Source: Silene latifolia (Eukaryota > Streptophyta > Magnoliopsida > Caryophyllales > Caryophyllaceae). From it: 64,000 nucleotides of DNA. The stretch is taken from the NCBI RefSeq assembly GCF_048544455.1, contig NC_133534.1, forward strand, positions 34,410,217-34,474,216, given 5' to 3'. The translations under genes and the position numbers were made by a program. Under the pieces are notes generated by a model. It saw only the letters and a list, made by a program, of their open reading frames with translations, did not search any database and was not told where the DNA came from. Below, piece by piece: positions 13,062 through 24,612 of this stretch; position 1 is the first letter of the stretch, and each line of letters begins with the position of its first letter.

Positions 13062-13072
13062 TTTTTTTTTTT
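13062..13072 (-). other. poly(A)-like tract at the end of the minus-strand TPR unit
   Basis: Eleven T on the plus strand read as an A-run on the coding strand of the TPR ORF, shortly after aataaaatagtacacctttg. Such an ending resembles a polyadenylated retrocopy or a LINE tail. No flanking target duplication was found near 15 kb, so retroposition is unproven. Confidence 0.4.
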
Positions 13073-13149
13073 GACAAAGGTGTACTATTTTATTTAGACT
13101 ATAAAAAGGAGTATACATAGAGTTCGAAACAACGAAACAACAAAGCAAA

Positions 13150-13974
13150 TTACAAAACAAACATAGGGGAATTAGATACCCCTAAGCAAGTAGAAATCGA
13201 ACTAACTGAACGAAAATTACAAGCGACACTAACTGAAACTGAACTACGATACTTCTTAAACGGTGGATGATAATAGTCCTCGAACGGAAGCAAGTCGGCT
13301 TCCTTACGCTTAGTCCTCCTTTTACCTGCAACAACCAAATCTGTGTACCTGCAAAAAAAAGGTAAGCGATTGACAGAAACTGATGATCTCTTCTCCAAAT
13401 TAGGAGTAGACCTAACCATTCAACCCTTACGAATGGAATGCTCCACCTTGCGACAACACTTCATGCTCGAGTTCATGCTCGAATTCTCTTTGACTTTGAC
13501 GGCCACAAATTGAAACTGAACCGTGGATACCTTGCTAACAAAAGAGGAATCAGATGAAAGCCGCTTCTTTTTGGCAATATGTGAAACAGCCTCCTCATGA
13601 CCCAACTCAACGCTCTCAGATCCCAAATGCGAAAGCTGATGGTTCTCTTCATGAAAAGGATAAGGAATGGGAACTGCTGCTTCCCTTGAAAAATTTTCAT
13701 GGGGAGTTCCCGTCGAAATAAAATTTGTAGAGATGAGGGGACGAACCCTCAAGGACGACAATGATCTTGGATGGAAAAAAAGAAGATCCCTCCCGAGTAA
13801 TAAATTCTCATAATCTTGGGGCGACAAAACGCAAATTTTTATTAGGATGCTTTTTGTTGGAGAAGGAGAAATTTGCAGGCCTTGAGGTAAAAGAAGTGGA
13901 GGGATTACAATCATCCTTAGCGGGCGAAGCCGGACAAGCCTCATTAAGGTTTTCAGATTCCATAATAATATCAA
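13150..13974 (-). pseudogene. frameshifted C-terminal continuation of the TPR ORF
   Basis: Two further minus-strand open frames (13420-13974 and 13150-13419) follow the TPR ORF in other frames. The first overlaps its end by about 167 bases. They contain protein-like stretches: ESVELGHEEAVSHIAKKKR, and a basic segment GKRRTKRKEADLLPFEDYY. This suggests one longer ancestral protein interrupted by a frameshift near 13.8-13.9 kb and a stop at 13420. I do not recognise a domain. Confidence 0.35.
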
Positions 13975-14785
13975 TATCAGAACCAGGAGTAGTAATCAGT
14001 TTATCAGAGTCCATAATAATGGCAGCACGAGTTCCAGATGCATAAGGGCTTTCGGAATCAATAATAATATCAGAACTAGTTGCAATTTCAGCATGAGTAG
14101 GAGAAACATCATCTATAACCAAAGGGACTTTACTACAAGACGGTATGTCCAAATCAACAGGGATTGCAAACTTTTCAACCCCATCATTAACTCGCAGAGG
14201 TTTCTTGCCTTTCTTGTCGGAGGACAAAGGGTTAAAAGGATAAACAACCCGTTTCCCATTAACATTTAAAAGTAGGAGATCGGCCACGGAAAGGAGTTCT
14301 CGATTAACATCATTGTTATGTGGTTCAAATTTTACAGCATGTTCAAAGTCGTCAATAGCCTCGGAGAGTAGATTCAAATGCTTAAAGGCCAGACCCCTAC
14401 GATATAGGGCCTTAACATTGGTCGGATCAAAAGATAAGACAAAAGTGCAGTAACAGCAAACCCGATTATAGTGGGACAACTTCAACTCACAAACAGCTAA
14501 ATTAAGGACAAGGGAGAGGCACGGGGAAGTGGCTACGGGCTGGTCGTGTGCGGGTGGAAGTCCTAGGAAGCATACAAGTTTAATGGCTTGAGTGTAGTGA
14601 CGAGCAGCCAAAACGAAATCCCCTTCCCTGAAAAGGGAGTTACCCCTATCTTTCACCAAATGGACATTGGAGATGGAAGGTACCCCCAATTCCATAAGCA
14701 ACTTAGCAAGGTCATCATCATCGACCCCATTATCATCCACAACAAACAAATCACAAAGATTAAGAAGCGGAAATTGATATTCCAT
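13808..14785 (-). CDS. TPR-domain protein, intronless, possible retrocopy
   Basis: The frame encodes 325 residues starting MEYQFPLLNLCDLF. Residues about 43-165 form three tetratricopeptide repeats of the co-chaperone type: RGNSLFREGDFVLAARHY at the start, then NLAVCELKL, then ALYRRGLAFKHLNLLSEAI. The first repeat pattern resembles the Hsp90/Hsp70-binding clamp of plant co-chaperones. No partner domain (FKBP, J, U-box) is present. The rest is a low-complexity acidic/serine-rich tail. There are no introns, and the unit ends with an A-rich tract. It lies inside the candidate Mutator-like insertion that separates two SKP1 copies, so it may be captured or retroposed cargo. Expression and function are unknown. 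Confidence 0.55.
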   Translation of the reverse strand: MEYQFPLLNLCDLFVVDDNGVDDDDLAKLLMELGVPSISNVHLVKDRGNSLFREGDFVLAARHYTQAIKLVCFLGLPPAHDQPVATSPCLSLVLNLAVCELKLSHYNRVCCYCTFVLSFDPTNVKALYRRGLAFKHLNLLSEAIDDFEHAVKFEPHNNDVNRELLSVADLLLLNVNGKRVVYPFNPLSSDKKGKKPLRVNDGVEKFAIPVDLDIPSCSKVPLVIDDVSPTHAEIATSSDIIIDSESPYASGTRAAIIMDSDKLITTPGSDIDIIMESENLNEACPASPAKDDCNPSTSFTSRPANFSFSNKKHPNKNLRFVAPRL

Positions 14786-15534
14786 CTACTGAGATTATAA
14801 CACCGACAAGGTTTGATACACCAACAAAACAAAGATTGAGAGAAATTAAAACTAAGAGGAAGATTCAGAACATTCCCTGACCTTATTAAGATTAACCGGT
14901 AAAATCCAAAGATAAAGATAGGTGGTTCTCACCGGCGACCTGCGGAGTGAAGATGAGGCCGTCGGTGAGAGAGGCGATGCGAAGGTTGCCGTGCGGTCGT
15001 CGTCGTTTTAGGCCAATTTGTGACGTTAATTGCCAAGCTTTTCGTTATGACTTTGCCTATGAAAGACCTTTGATTTGCTGTCTACTTTGTCAATGCCTTT
15101 CTCCGGTGTCTCTTTCATCTTTTTCGGTGAACAATTGATAGGAAAATAGTTAAGTGGATTTTATTGCACACTATATCAAACTTATAGGGCCAATTTACAC
15201 GCTGCGAAACGTTTAGGACTATATTGCACATGGGCGTAAACATTTGGAGTGTATTTGCTACTTGCCCGAAAATTACACTCTTAGCACTAGCGGGCTGTCC
15301 TTGAATATTTTATTTAGTTCATGCCCGTCTATTAATTTAGCAGACCGTGTTTTCCTTATCCATTAACCATTTTTTTTTACATTTCCGCGACCAAGCCCGG
15401 TCAAAGTAACAGGCCGAGATCTAAAATTCAACCAGAAACCCCTCAATTTCTCCTCGCAATTCACAACCCCCTCCAGTCGAAGTACAACAACACAAAACCC
15501 TAATTCACTCCAATCGAAACTCTAAACCCCAACA

Positions 15535-15678
15535 ATGGCGGCTGCAATTGAAGGCTCATCGTCTTCAACTGCAACAGAAACAATGGCGACCGCAATTGAA
15601 GTATCATCGTCTCCAACTGCAACAGAAGCAATGGCGGCCGCAATTGAATTATCATTGTCTTCAGGTGCAACAGAAACA
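15535..15678 (+). repeat. 3 x 48-bp in-frame coding repeat
   Basis: Units at 15535-15582, 15583-15630 and 15631-15678 each begin atggcg(g/a)c(t/c)gcaattga and end gcaacagaa(a/g)ca. Each keeps an ATG, so three in-frame starts exist. Gene 1 has one unit, so the expansion followed the duplication. Confidence 0.95.
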
Positions 15679-18600
15679 AAGAAAATCGTGCTGAAATCAT
15701 CAGATGACGAGGAGTTCGAGGTGGAAGAGGCAGTTGCATTACAATCTCAAACAATCAAACACATGATTGAAGATGATTGTGCTGATAACGCAATCCCACT
15801 TCCTAATATTACTGCATACATATTAGATAAGGTAATTGAGTACTGTGAAAAGCATGTTGAAGCTTCATATACTTATACTCCTTCGGATACTACTTCTCCT
15901 GCTGATCAACTTAAGAAATGGGATGCTGAATTTGCTAAAGTCGATCAGGATACTCTCTTTGATATTATGTTGGTATGTGCCTACTCTTTTTTCCTGTTCA
16001 AGTTGACTATAATACCCTTTTAGCGGGGGTATATCATATATGCTTGCTCTCTCTATTTTCTTTCGTTTTACTTGTAAAGGTTGGATATTTGGTGTTTTGT
16101 CGAGGTTTCCGGGTTTGTTTTCGTACCTAAGGCGATTTTAGCACTCCCAGATGTGAAATTAACTCATGTTTGATTAAGTTTTTATGCAATTCGTATCTGT
16201 TGAAACTTGAATGAATATTTGTTTGTTTATTTGTAGTGACATTATACCTAGTTTTAATTTTATGTATTCCATTCAAAATTATAAGGTGGTTGTTGTTTGT
16301 TTCTAGTACAACGTATGTATGTGTTGTTTGTGATATGTAATACAACTGTATCCGGGATTCTTTGGGGGTTGTTTGATTTGTGTCGAAATACAATTGTATC
16401 CGGGATTCTATAGGGTTTGTTTGATTTGTGTTGAACCTGGTACATGTAGAGAATTTCCTGTATAGGAATGGTATTTTATATCACTGAAGTGGTCTCCGTT
16501 TGTGGGCTCAGAGTAAGTTTGGGTTTTGATATGTTGTTAACTTGAAGCCTGGGTTTTGTGAATCTAAAACTTATGTTTGAATCGTGTTAGATATAATTAT
16601 AAGTTTATAACCATATAGAATATGATTCCATATAGAAGACTGTTATTTGACTCGGTCACCAGTCCTTTGGGACAGTTACAAAATTGAGTAAGGAACTAAG
16701 GATCCATGAACATTAGGAGCCATGAAGGTCCATTACCTATTAATGGTCCGTATTAAATTTTGAGCTCAATCGTGTGGTTGTAAATTCACTTGATAAAGAA
16801 AAGGTTAATGAGTGAAATTAGGATATATAATTAAATAGTCCTTGTGAGAGGAAATGGAGACAAGGGAAGTGAAGAGGGTTCGTTTCCTACAGAATTACCC
16901 TGATGAGAGCCGTACAAATAGAAAACCCATTGATGATATCATCTGTAAAAAGTGTGCATTAATGATTGATGACTTGTGGCCTCCAAACGAGTTCTAATGC
17001 GCCTCCCAACTTTTACACCCCTCCCTTTTTATTAGAATAGGTGGAAGGGTTACCGGCTAAACAAGTTGCTTTCTTTTTTAACCCCTTTCTCTTTCTCATC
17101 TTCTACCTTAAACACCATTAATTTTCTTTTCTTCTCCAAAACACCATTTATATGAATCAATTTCCTGGATTAATTGACCCACGGCATTCACTAAAGGATC
17201 AATCTGTGTTACCCCAACTCTCCGACATGGGTGTCGTGTCCGACACGTGTCGAGTGTCAAATACGGCTATTTTGTGCGATTTTTTCAATTTTTTGGTCTA
17301 AAATTAAGTATCGAAGTGTCGTGTGGGTGTCGACACGATAGGTGTCGGACACGCGACGCGACAGCTAAGTAAAGTGTCGGAGTAACATAGTGATCAATAT
17401 TTTTAGCTTTGTCTCTAGTAACTATTCCTCCAGCAGAGTACATCAATCATCAATATTTTGCAGTTTAGTCTCTATCAACATTCACTAAAGATCTGAAACA
17501 ATCGCCTCAATTAGCAAAAGCAAAATGTTCAAAATAATATTCCTAATGCAACATTGATGAGCAGAGTCCATCATTTAAAAATTAGGCGTCAATAATGGAA
17601 GCCTTAGTTAAATTCATAGTACATATGGAGTATATAAGATGATATGAACAGAAGCTAACTCTAAAAAAATCTAGCACATTGTGTCAACCTCTACAATAAT
17701 GATTAGCAGGGGAAACTCCACAGGTGTAATAAGAAGAGCCTGCTATTGAACAAGGGTGTCTTTAGAGAGAGGATAAGAAGGGTGTCAGATGTGTGAGAAA
17801 TGAATGTAATTAGGGATTTAATTTAGGGATTGTGTATATTTTAGCAAGTTAGGTAATAGCGAATCAGGGGAGAAAAATGAGGGGATGTAGTAGTTGTACA
17901 GATTTACAGGTTAACAATGAAAACGCAAGAGGAGGAAGATGAAGATAGGTTATAAAGTAAAAGGTGGGACCCGCGCTACTTTTTACCTATAGTTACCGGT
18001 TAACAAGTGTATATTGGTAGTTAAAATAAAGTATAGAGTATTTTGAGAAGAATAGTATTCTTAGAGTGATTAAAATACATGAAGTAGCAATTTAAATATA
18101 GTTATGGAAAGAGGAAGATGCTCCTGCTACGTAGAATGTATAGTGAATTTGTTTACTTGTAGACTATGAAGGAAGGTTTGTATGGGATGAAAGAAAGAGC
18201 CATAATTAATCTACAATTGCATCAAGAGAAAGAGTGCATAGAGGAATGCAAAACGACTGAATCACCTATAGTAATGGAGGGAGTATAATTTATGGTTTTT
18301 GAATTAGCAAAGTTGACACACAGTTATTGTTGTTTTGATTATATAGTACCTTGTAGTCCATTGGTTGATTTTCTCCACGAGTATCTCGGCTTGGAAGTAA
18401 GTGGTGATTTTATTTTCTTGTGCCTTTTTATGTGTAGTAGAGCTGATCAAATGGCCCAAGCCCATTGGCCCTACCCGGCCCGCCCGGTTTTTTTGAAGGG
18501 CTTGGGCCATTAGTTTTGGCCCAAAAAAGCCCATGGGCCGGCCTAAAAAGGCCCAAAATATTTTGGGGCCGGGTTTGGGCCAAGCGTTTGGCCCAAATTT

Positions 18601-19313
18601 TGGCCCGACCCGGCCCATATTTATTAATAATGAATATTTTTTCTAATAAAACCTGTTAAAGTTATACTCAACTCTTTACAAACTCAAATATATTTTTTTA
18701 GATTTATAAAACAAAGTATAACATAAATCATATCTAAGAATGCATGATTAAGCATTCTAAAGTGGCGATTTTTGTCATTATTTTATTTTAGAGAGCAATT
18801 AATATGCATTTCATCATATTTTGTGCAATTTTATACACTATGTATGTTTTAAAAGTTGTAACTGAAGGTATTACGCTAATTATTTCCTAGGGTAAGTCGT
18901 AAATTTTAGGGCCCGAAAAAGCCCATTTAGGCCCAAAAGCCCGCATTAGCCCATAAGGGCCGGGTTTGGGCTTGCTAAATAAGCCCACGCATCTGGGCCG
19001 ACCCAGCCCGGCCCACACAAATGGACTGCTTTTGTTAGAAGGGCCCGGACCAAGCCCGCATTGGCCCGACCCATGATCACCTCTAATGTGTAGTTGTGTA
19101 CTGGTCAATGTAATTAAGGAGTTAATGTTATCTGTTCAGGCTGCTAATTATCTGAACATCAAGGGTTTACTGGACTTGACATGCCAAACAGTAGCGAACA
19201 TGATGAAAGGAAAAACCCCAGAGGAAATCAGGGAGACATTCCACATCATTAATGACTACACCCCGGAGGAGGAGGAAGAAGTGAGGAGGGGGATCCAGTG
19301 GGCTTTTGAATGA
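15535..19313 (+). CDS. SKP1-like protein, gene 2, with N-terminal repeat
   Basis: Exons are 15535-15972 and 19140-19313, in phase 0 with GTATGT and TTCAG borders, giving 203 residues. The SKP1 core closely matches gene 1 ([44 protein letters not shown]). Two features differ. The N terminus carries three copies of a 16-residue Met-Ala-Ala-Ala-Ile-Glu-Ser-rich unit, making a 48-residue extension. The usually invariant C terminus RRENQWAFE reads RRGIQWAFE, the result of base changes in two adjacent codons (gag aac to ggg atc). This end lies in the F-box contact region, so partner choice could be altered. The intron (3.2 kb) has grown by insertions, including a hAT element. No TATA box as clear as that of gene 1 was seen. 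Confidence 0.88.
16985..18060. other. insertion-like block in SKP1 gene 2 intron
   Basis: This stretch is absent from the shorter intron of gene 1. Its left part (attagaataggtggaagg ... aaccccttt) matches, inverted, the region 7300-7375 inside the Helitron. Its right part (tatattggtagttaaa, agtattttgagaag) matches 7395-7435 directly. It is a dispersed repeat of unknown class with a small MITE inside. Confidence 0.4.
17205..17390. mobile_element. small TIR element rich in gtgtcg/cgacac
   Basis: The left end tgttacc-c-aactctccgaca and the right-end complement tatgttactccgacac are inverted. The ~185-bp body is dense in cgacac/gtgtcg words. No ORF. Confidence 0.45.
18438..19085. mobile_element. 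non-autonomous hAT element, 648 bp
   Basis: The ends are tagagctgatca and (complement) tagaggtgatca. A perfect 8-bp target duplication, atgtgtag, flanks it at 18430-18437 and 19086-19093. The intron of SKP1 gene 1 at the matching place (cttttcgtgtactaggtc) lacks it and serves as an empty site. Subterminal ggcccaa/ttgggcc and gggcc-rich blocks resemble those of the hAT element at 4952-5629, so both probably used related transposases. Confidence 0.9.
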
Positions 19314-19770
19314 TCATCTCATCTGTCATTCATTTTGCTGAAATGTCGATAATTCCATGGGCTGTAGATATGGAGGAGAAGATGTAGTAGTTTTGTGAAC
19401 AATTTCGCTAGTAATGGAAGGCTATTATTGGAGTATTGAGCAATTTCGCTGGTAATGGAAGGCTATTATTTTAGAGCATTCACCTCGTTATATTTTGAAA
19501 TAAAGCATATTGATGAGGCCTGTGACAGCCTCTGCAAATCTGGGCCAAATTGTCACTATGGTGAATCAGTGGTGGCCCTGCTTGCCCAATAGCGCCACGA
19601 TTGTTCTCCTGAGGCTCTTTTACTCTATCCCATAGAGAACTATAATATCGCCTGTTCGTATTTTCTTTTTGGATTGAGAATTTGAGATATCAATACTGAC
19701 CATTCAGTGCTTAGCCCATGATCATTTGTAATCGGACGGCGGGGCGGAATGAAAATTCATTCTACAGCAA

Positions 19771-20372
19771 AGATAAATTGATTTAATCTTTTATGACCTA
19801 CTTATAATAGATCCGGACTCTTTTTAACACAAGGAATATATATCCTAAAATCTGAGTTGATAAGATTTCCTGAAATTGATTCGATAATAATACATTCAAA
19901 CATATGTAAAACAGAAGTGGTTGACTTCTTTGAGTGAGAACTTTAGTTCGGCTAAACGAGCATGAGTTTGGCTTTCCTCATGAAGTAAAACTCATCCAAA
20001 CTTGAAAAAAATGTGCTCACTATCAAATTTGTGAGCTTTACCGCGAGCTCAACACCAGCCTAAATAAAAACAATTAATAGTACGATTGTTGGCACAACTA
20101 ATTTTTTTCGAATGAGTTAAACTTAAAAGGCGAAAAATATAAATTTATTATGGAACCTATACTAAACCAATGTAAAAGACTATCAAAATTATGTTCGCTC
20201 TTGATACCGTTAATAAGACACAATCTTTCCTATATCATAAACAACAATCGTAGAATTAATTAGCTAGATTATATAAAAGAGTACGATATAATGGTTTCTT
20301 AATAACTTAATGAGACACCGTCTCAAACTTTTGTAAATTAGTAGTTAACCATGGCTGATGGCTCCTCCTTCA
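19771..20372. other. intergenic, nothing recognised
   Basis: AT-rich sequence between the end of the SKP1 duplication and the stop codon of the coiled-coil gene. A short cgtctca palindromic word near 20311 is the only structure seen. It must hold the 3' UTR of the minus-strand gene. Confidence 0.4.
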
Positions 20373-21877
20373 CTACGCTTCAAACTTGCCAATCTCAAAC
20401 GCTTTCATCAAACATTCTTCCTTGTCTAACATATCCTTGTACGCCGCAACAACCCTTGATTCATTTTCAAGCATATTCAACAACTTCTCCCTCTCGACTT
20501 CCCAAATCTTCTTCTCCATTTTCAACTTCTTATACTTCTTCTCCATTCTCGACTTCTTATTGATTTTATCCTTAAGCTTCCTTATTTTCTCATCTTCTGT
20601 ATTTTTCGCCAACAACCCTTCCATTAACATTTCGCGCACTTCCATTACCTGTTCACTCGCTTTTCTAGCTGATTTCTTCGCTTCTCTTTCATTATCGAGC
20701 TCAATCCCTAAATAGCCGTTATCTTCCTCCAATCTCATACACTTTTCTTCTAATTCCGATACCTTGGATCTTTCCTCATCGAGCTCAATCCCTAAATCGC
20801 CATTCTCTTCCTCCAAGCTCGTACACCTTTCTTCTAATTCCAACACCTTCAATCTTTCCTTATGGAGCTCAATCCAATTGTGGAGCTCATCCCTTAAATT
20901 GTAATTAACTTCCTCCAATCCCGTATACATTTCTTTTAGTTCCGACACCTTCAATCTTTCCTCATCGAGATAATCTTCCTCCAATCTCGTACACATTTCT
21001 TCTAATTCAGACACCTTAAATCTTTCCCTCTCGAGTTCAATCCCTAAGTTAACCTTTTCTTCCTCCAATCTTTTACACTTCATCTTTAAGTCCAATGAAT
21101 TTAATACTAACTTGTAACTCGCCTTCTCCATCAGCTTACACGGCTGTTTTAGTTTCGACACATTCTCTAATACCTCCTCGAATTCTTTAACAAGATCTCT
21201 CTTCTCTTTAGCCATTATCTGTATTTCCTCCTCCAAAACCCTAAGTTGCTCCACAAGAGACATAGTTTCTTCCTTAAATTCATGCTTTAGCTTGTTTTTC
21301 TCCTCATTCATCTTCTCTTTCTCAACTCGAAGTTTCTCCTCCAACTTTGACTCAATTTCCTTTCTTTTCGATACTTCGTCTCTCAACAACCGATGCAAGT
21401 GATCTACTAACACCATCCTCTGACCGTCTGAAAGGTAAATATTTTCAACTCCTTCACTAATTGCTTCCATCTTGTTACAATCAGTCTCCTGGAACAAAAA
21501 ACATGTTTCAATTCACATATTCCGTGTTGGTAGACAAAAACCTCATAAATCGTGTTCTAATTTGATAATTAATTCTCAGTGCTATAAATTAATCCTTACG
21601 TTCTACCTTAACATTTTTTTTTAACTTGTTTTATAATCAATGGGCGAACCTAGAAATAAAATTTTGTTTAGCGAATTTTCCTCATATTGTTTTATACATA
21701 TGTTAAGACCTATTCTAAGAATTTTGGGTAGCAAAAAACAATAATCTTAACTATTTTTCGCAAACTTGGGGTGACGAGTGCTACCCCTTGCTACTAGCTA
21801 GGTTCCCCCCTGAATGTTGGACCGAGATTTATAATTAGGGGTCAAAAGTTTCTAAGTGTGCAAATCAATAATGCTAT

Positions 21878-21917
<40 letters not shown>

Positions 21918-22478
21918 GTGTGAATCAATAATGCTATAGGTAAAACTACAAAAATCACAACTTTTACCTAAAGTTTTGAAATTTTCATTGTCTAGGGGGC
22001 GACCGCATCTCTATTATGCTAATCAAATTTATCAATGTCAGATTATATATTAACCTGCCGTGATTGATGGCGGATCGATCTTGCCTCTCTATTATGCTAA
22101 TCAAGTTTATCTATTATGCTAATCAAGTTTAGCAATTAGCAACAAGAACGAAAATAATCGAGAATTTAAGTACGTGCAACAACTAATCAATACTAAACGC
22201 GAAAAAATAATAATAATGCGAACCAAGAAAAAAGGGGAAGAAATTATACGAGTACAACTTACCGAAGAATCACGTAGAAAGTTGTAGAGGTAGAGGGAAT
22301 AAATAACCAAGAAATTAACAACAGCTGCAATAAGTAAATATTTATAGTAATTATCGAAAAACAACGAGGTTAATAAGTAAATAAAAAATCCAATTCTTTC
22401 CCACATATACAATATGCTTTTAGGAAAGTAGATGGGAGTTTCTTTGTTATCAAACAATTTTGGCACCGCCATCGCCAT
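20373..22478 (-). CDS. membrane-anchored coiled-coil protein (unknown family)
   Basis: There are two exons on the minus strand. Exon 1 is 22478-22263 (72 codons, start MAMAVPKLFDNK), with donor TCG|GTAAGT. Exon 2 is 21488-20373, with acceptor TTCCAG. Both junctions are phase 0, giving about 443 residues. Exon 1 encodes two hydrophobic stretches (about residues 28-41 and 47-68, e.g. YLLIAAVVNFLVIYSLYLY). Exon 2 is an almost continuous coiled coil of Glu/Lys/Leu heptads. At about residues 225-350 a unit of roughly 30-35 residues (KVSELEE-C-RLEE-N--LGIELD-ER) is repeated four to five times. The layout suggests a protein tethered to an internal membrane with a long cytosolic rod. No known family is recognised. 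The intron (21489-22262) holds a pure T-tract insertion. The joining of exons is my inference from matching splice sites and phase. Confidence 0.7.
21881..21922 (-). mobile_element. tail-only retroposon insertion (A36 with TSD)
   Basis: Thirty-six T plus ggtgtg are inserted between two copies of aatcaataatgctatagg (21863-21880 and 21923-21940). An 18-bp perfect duplication around an A-tail is the mark of target-primed reverse transcription. Nothing but the tail of the LINE or SINE was integrated. It sits in the intron of the coiled-coil gene. Confidence 0.8.
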
Positions 22479-23391
22479 GATTTTATTTTGCTCTGATTAA
22501 AGCTAATTCAGAAAAAAGTTTAGGAAAGTGCCCTAAAACATATACGGAGTAGTAGTTACCTAATTAAACTCAACAGGATATCTTTTATTTTAACAAAAAT
22601 ATTCTACTACTAATAATAATAAAACTAGGTTTGCGACCCGTGAAATTCACGGGTTTATCTGTTTTAGTTTTGATATTTTTATCGTATTGTTAATATTTGT
22701 TCGAGCAATTAGTTGTTGATCCATTTAAAAATATATAGTCTTGAAATACATAGAAATTAGTTAGTTAATACCTTATTTCTTTGACAACTTTGGTTTATTT
22801 TTTTAAATTGAATCCTGTAAGTGACAATATGGTAGCTACTAATTTTGAGAAACTTGACAATGGAGCAATGACAAAGACGACTCATTTTATATACGTGTAT
22901 TTTACTCCGCAATATAATAAAATGAGTTTTTTTAAATATTAAAAGTTGAAACCATCCGTATATAATAAATTTCGTATGGAAAAATCTTCAATGACGCCAT
23001 ATAAGGTTGTAAACTCAAGACCTCAGTATAGTCATCTCCGAATTATTTTTAAACCTCTCCATCAACCCTCCCATAGAAATATCTTTGAAGTCTTATCACC
23101 ACGTGCATGCTTCAAATATTATTTACATCCGAAAAATATTTATTATATCGATAGAAAAATATTAGATATGATTCAACGGTATGGTCGGTATCTACTCCAT
23201 GTATTACGAATTAAATTTTCATTTCAATTTCTGAATAATATAAAAAACTATATTCCCTAAATTCTAATTCCAAAAGGTTCATAATATATTTTAAGTTCCT
23301 TATTACTATTTCAAGAATTTGATCCATCTCTTGTTATACTTATGTCCACGATCCTATATAAAAATAAAAATAGTATTAAAGACTATAAAAT

Positions 23392-24278
23392 AATCTATTC
23401 CGGTTTTGAAAAAAAAAAAACACATAAACTTAAAAATATACGGATTAGAATTTAGAAACCATACTATTTAATATTTATCTGAAGGTTCACTTTCGCTTCC
23501 TTTTCGTACGCTTCCTTTTAGTACATGCCTTGATAATAATTCATATGAAAAAAAAATATATATGTTAGAGATGATTATACTCATGAATACAAAAATACAA
23601 ATTCAAATAGGTTGATCGGGAAAGCATAATAGTAAAATTACACAACAATATACGCTTAACAACAAATTTAAAGAAATATTATAAGATCTCCATTTTGAGA
23701 TCAACGATCATCTTATAATGGTTAAAAAAGCATAAACCACTTAAAAAAGTAAAGTAGATTTTATAGAAAAACAATCAAAAGGTGGGAGTTAGAAAAAACT
23801 TAAATTGGAAGAGGAAATGACATAGTTAAAATGATTAATTATTGTCATGATGGTTCAAAAAGTAAATTGTGAAATTTTAAAGGTTTTTCATTCAATTATT
23901 TGTACTTATTTATTTACCATTAATTATGAGAGTAAGTTTTTTTAGGAAATTATGAGAGTAAGTTTTATGTATTATTCCTGTTTTGACGAAAAAAAACACA
24001 TAAACTTAAAAACATACGAAGTAGAATTTAGAAATCATACTATTTAATATTTATCCGAAGGTTCACTTTCACTTCCTTTTATAACATGCCCTGATAATAG
24101 TTCATATAAAATGAAAAAGAAAAATATATGTTATAGATGATTATACTCGTGAATAGAAAAATACAAATTCAAATAGGTTGATCGGGGAAGTATAATAGTA
24201 AAATTACACCACAATATATGTTTAATAACAAATTAAAAGAAATATTATAAGACTTATATTTTGAGATCAACAATCATC
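23392..24278. repeat. pair of ~310-bp direct repeats
   Basis: Copies at about 23392-23712 and 23972-24278 share long blocks (cacataaacttaaaaa, atactatttaatattta, caaattcaaataggttgatc, gagatcaac). They are about 85-90% alike by eye and separated by 260 bp of unrelated sequence. Confidence 0.75.
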
Positions 24279-24611
24279 CATTACTTATCAGTTTCTACCT
24301 ACGTTTTTTACCTTTAATTTTACCTCAGTTTCGTGCCTTTTGTATTTCTTCCCTCTTCAGATTACCCACGTGATGGTTTGCCTTATCTGCATTCACATAC
24401 GTGTCATGGTGCTTTAAAGTTATATAAAAAATATGTTGACCAATAGATAAAACATCAACCTCGCAAAAACTGACAAACGAATCAAAACATTGTCACATGT
24501 AAGTCACTTAAATTAAACCAACTGGAAAACATGAATTCAAATATAAAGCAAACGACTCATAAAACCAACAACATAACAAATTAAAATATACTTTATTGGA
24601 CACATCAACAT

Positions 24612-24612
24612 C

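Larger units (their letters stand above)
11979..15270. mobile_element. Mutator-like (Pack-MULE-type) candidate between the SKP1 copies
   Basis: Positions 11979-12060 and 15190-15270 are imperfect inverted repeats. The left reads agtagcaaatacaccctaaa and the right complement agtagcaaatacactccaaa, followed in both by (a/c)acgttt(a/c)gcag(t/c)gtg. Repeats of about 80 bp starting with ...gcaaatacac... are typical of plant Mutator-like ends. No transposase lies between. The cargo includes the TPR ORF and a block of unknown origin (12290-13050). No 9-bp target duplication could be confirmed. Confidence 0.45.

Noticed and set aside
13062-15010. Clean target-site duplication around the TPR retrocopy
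   Set aside because: The base context left of the A-tract (ccaaattcgtcgtc) has no convincing match at the 5' side; only gtcgtcgtcg near 14995, which is too simple.
11970-15285. 9-bp target duplication of the Mutator-like candidate
   Set aside because: Compared several end positions; flanks (agtcggttt against gaaaattac and neighbours) do not match.
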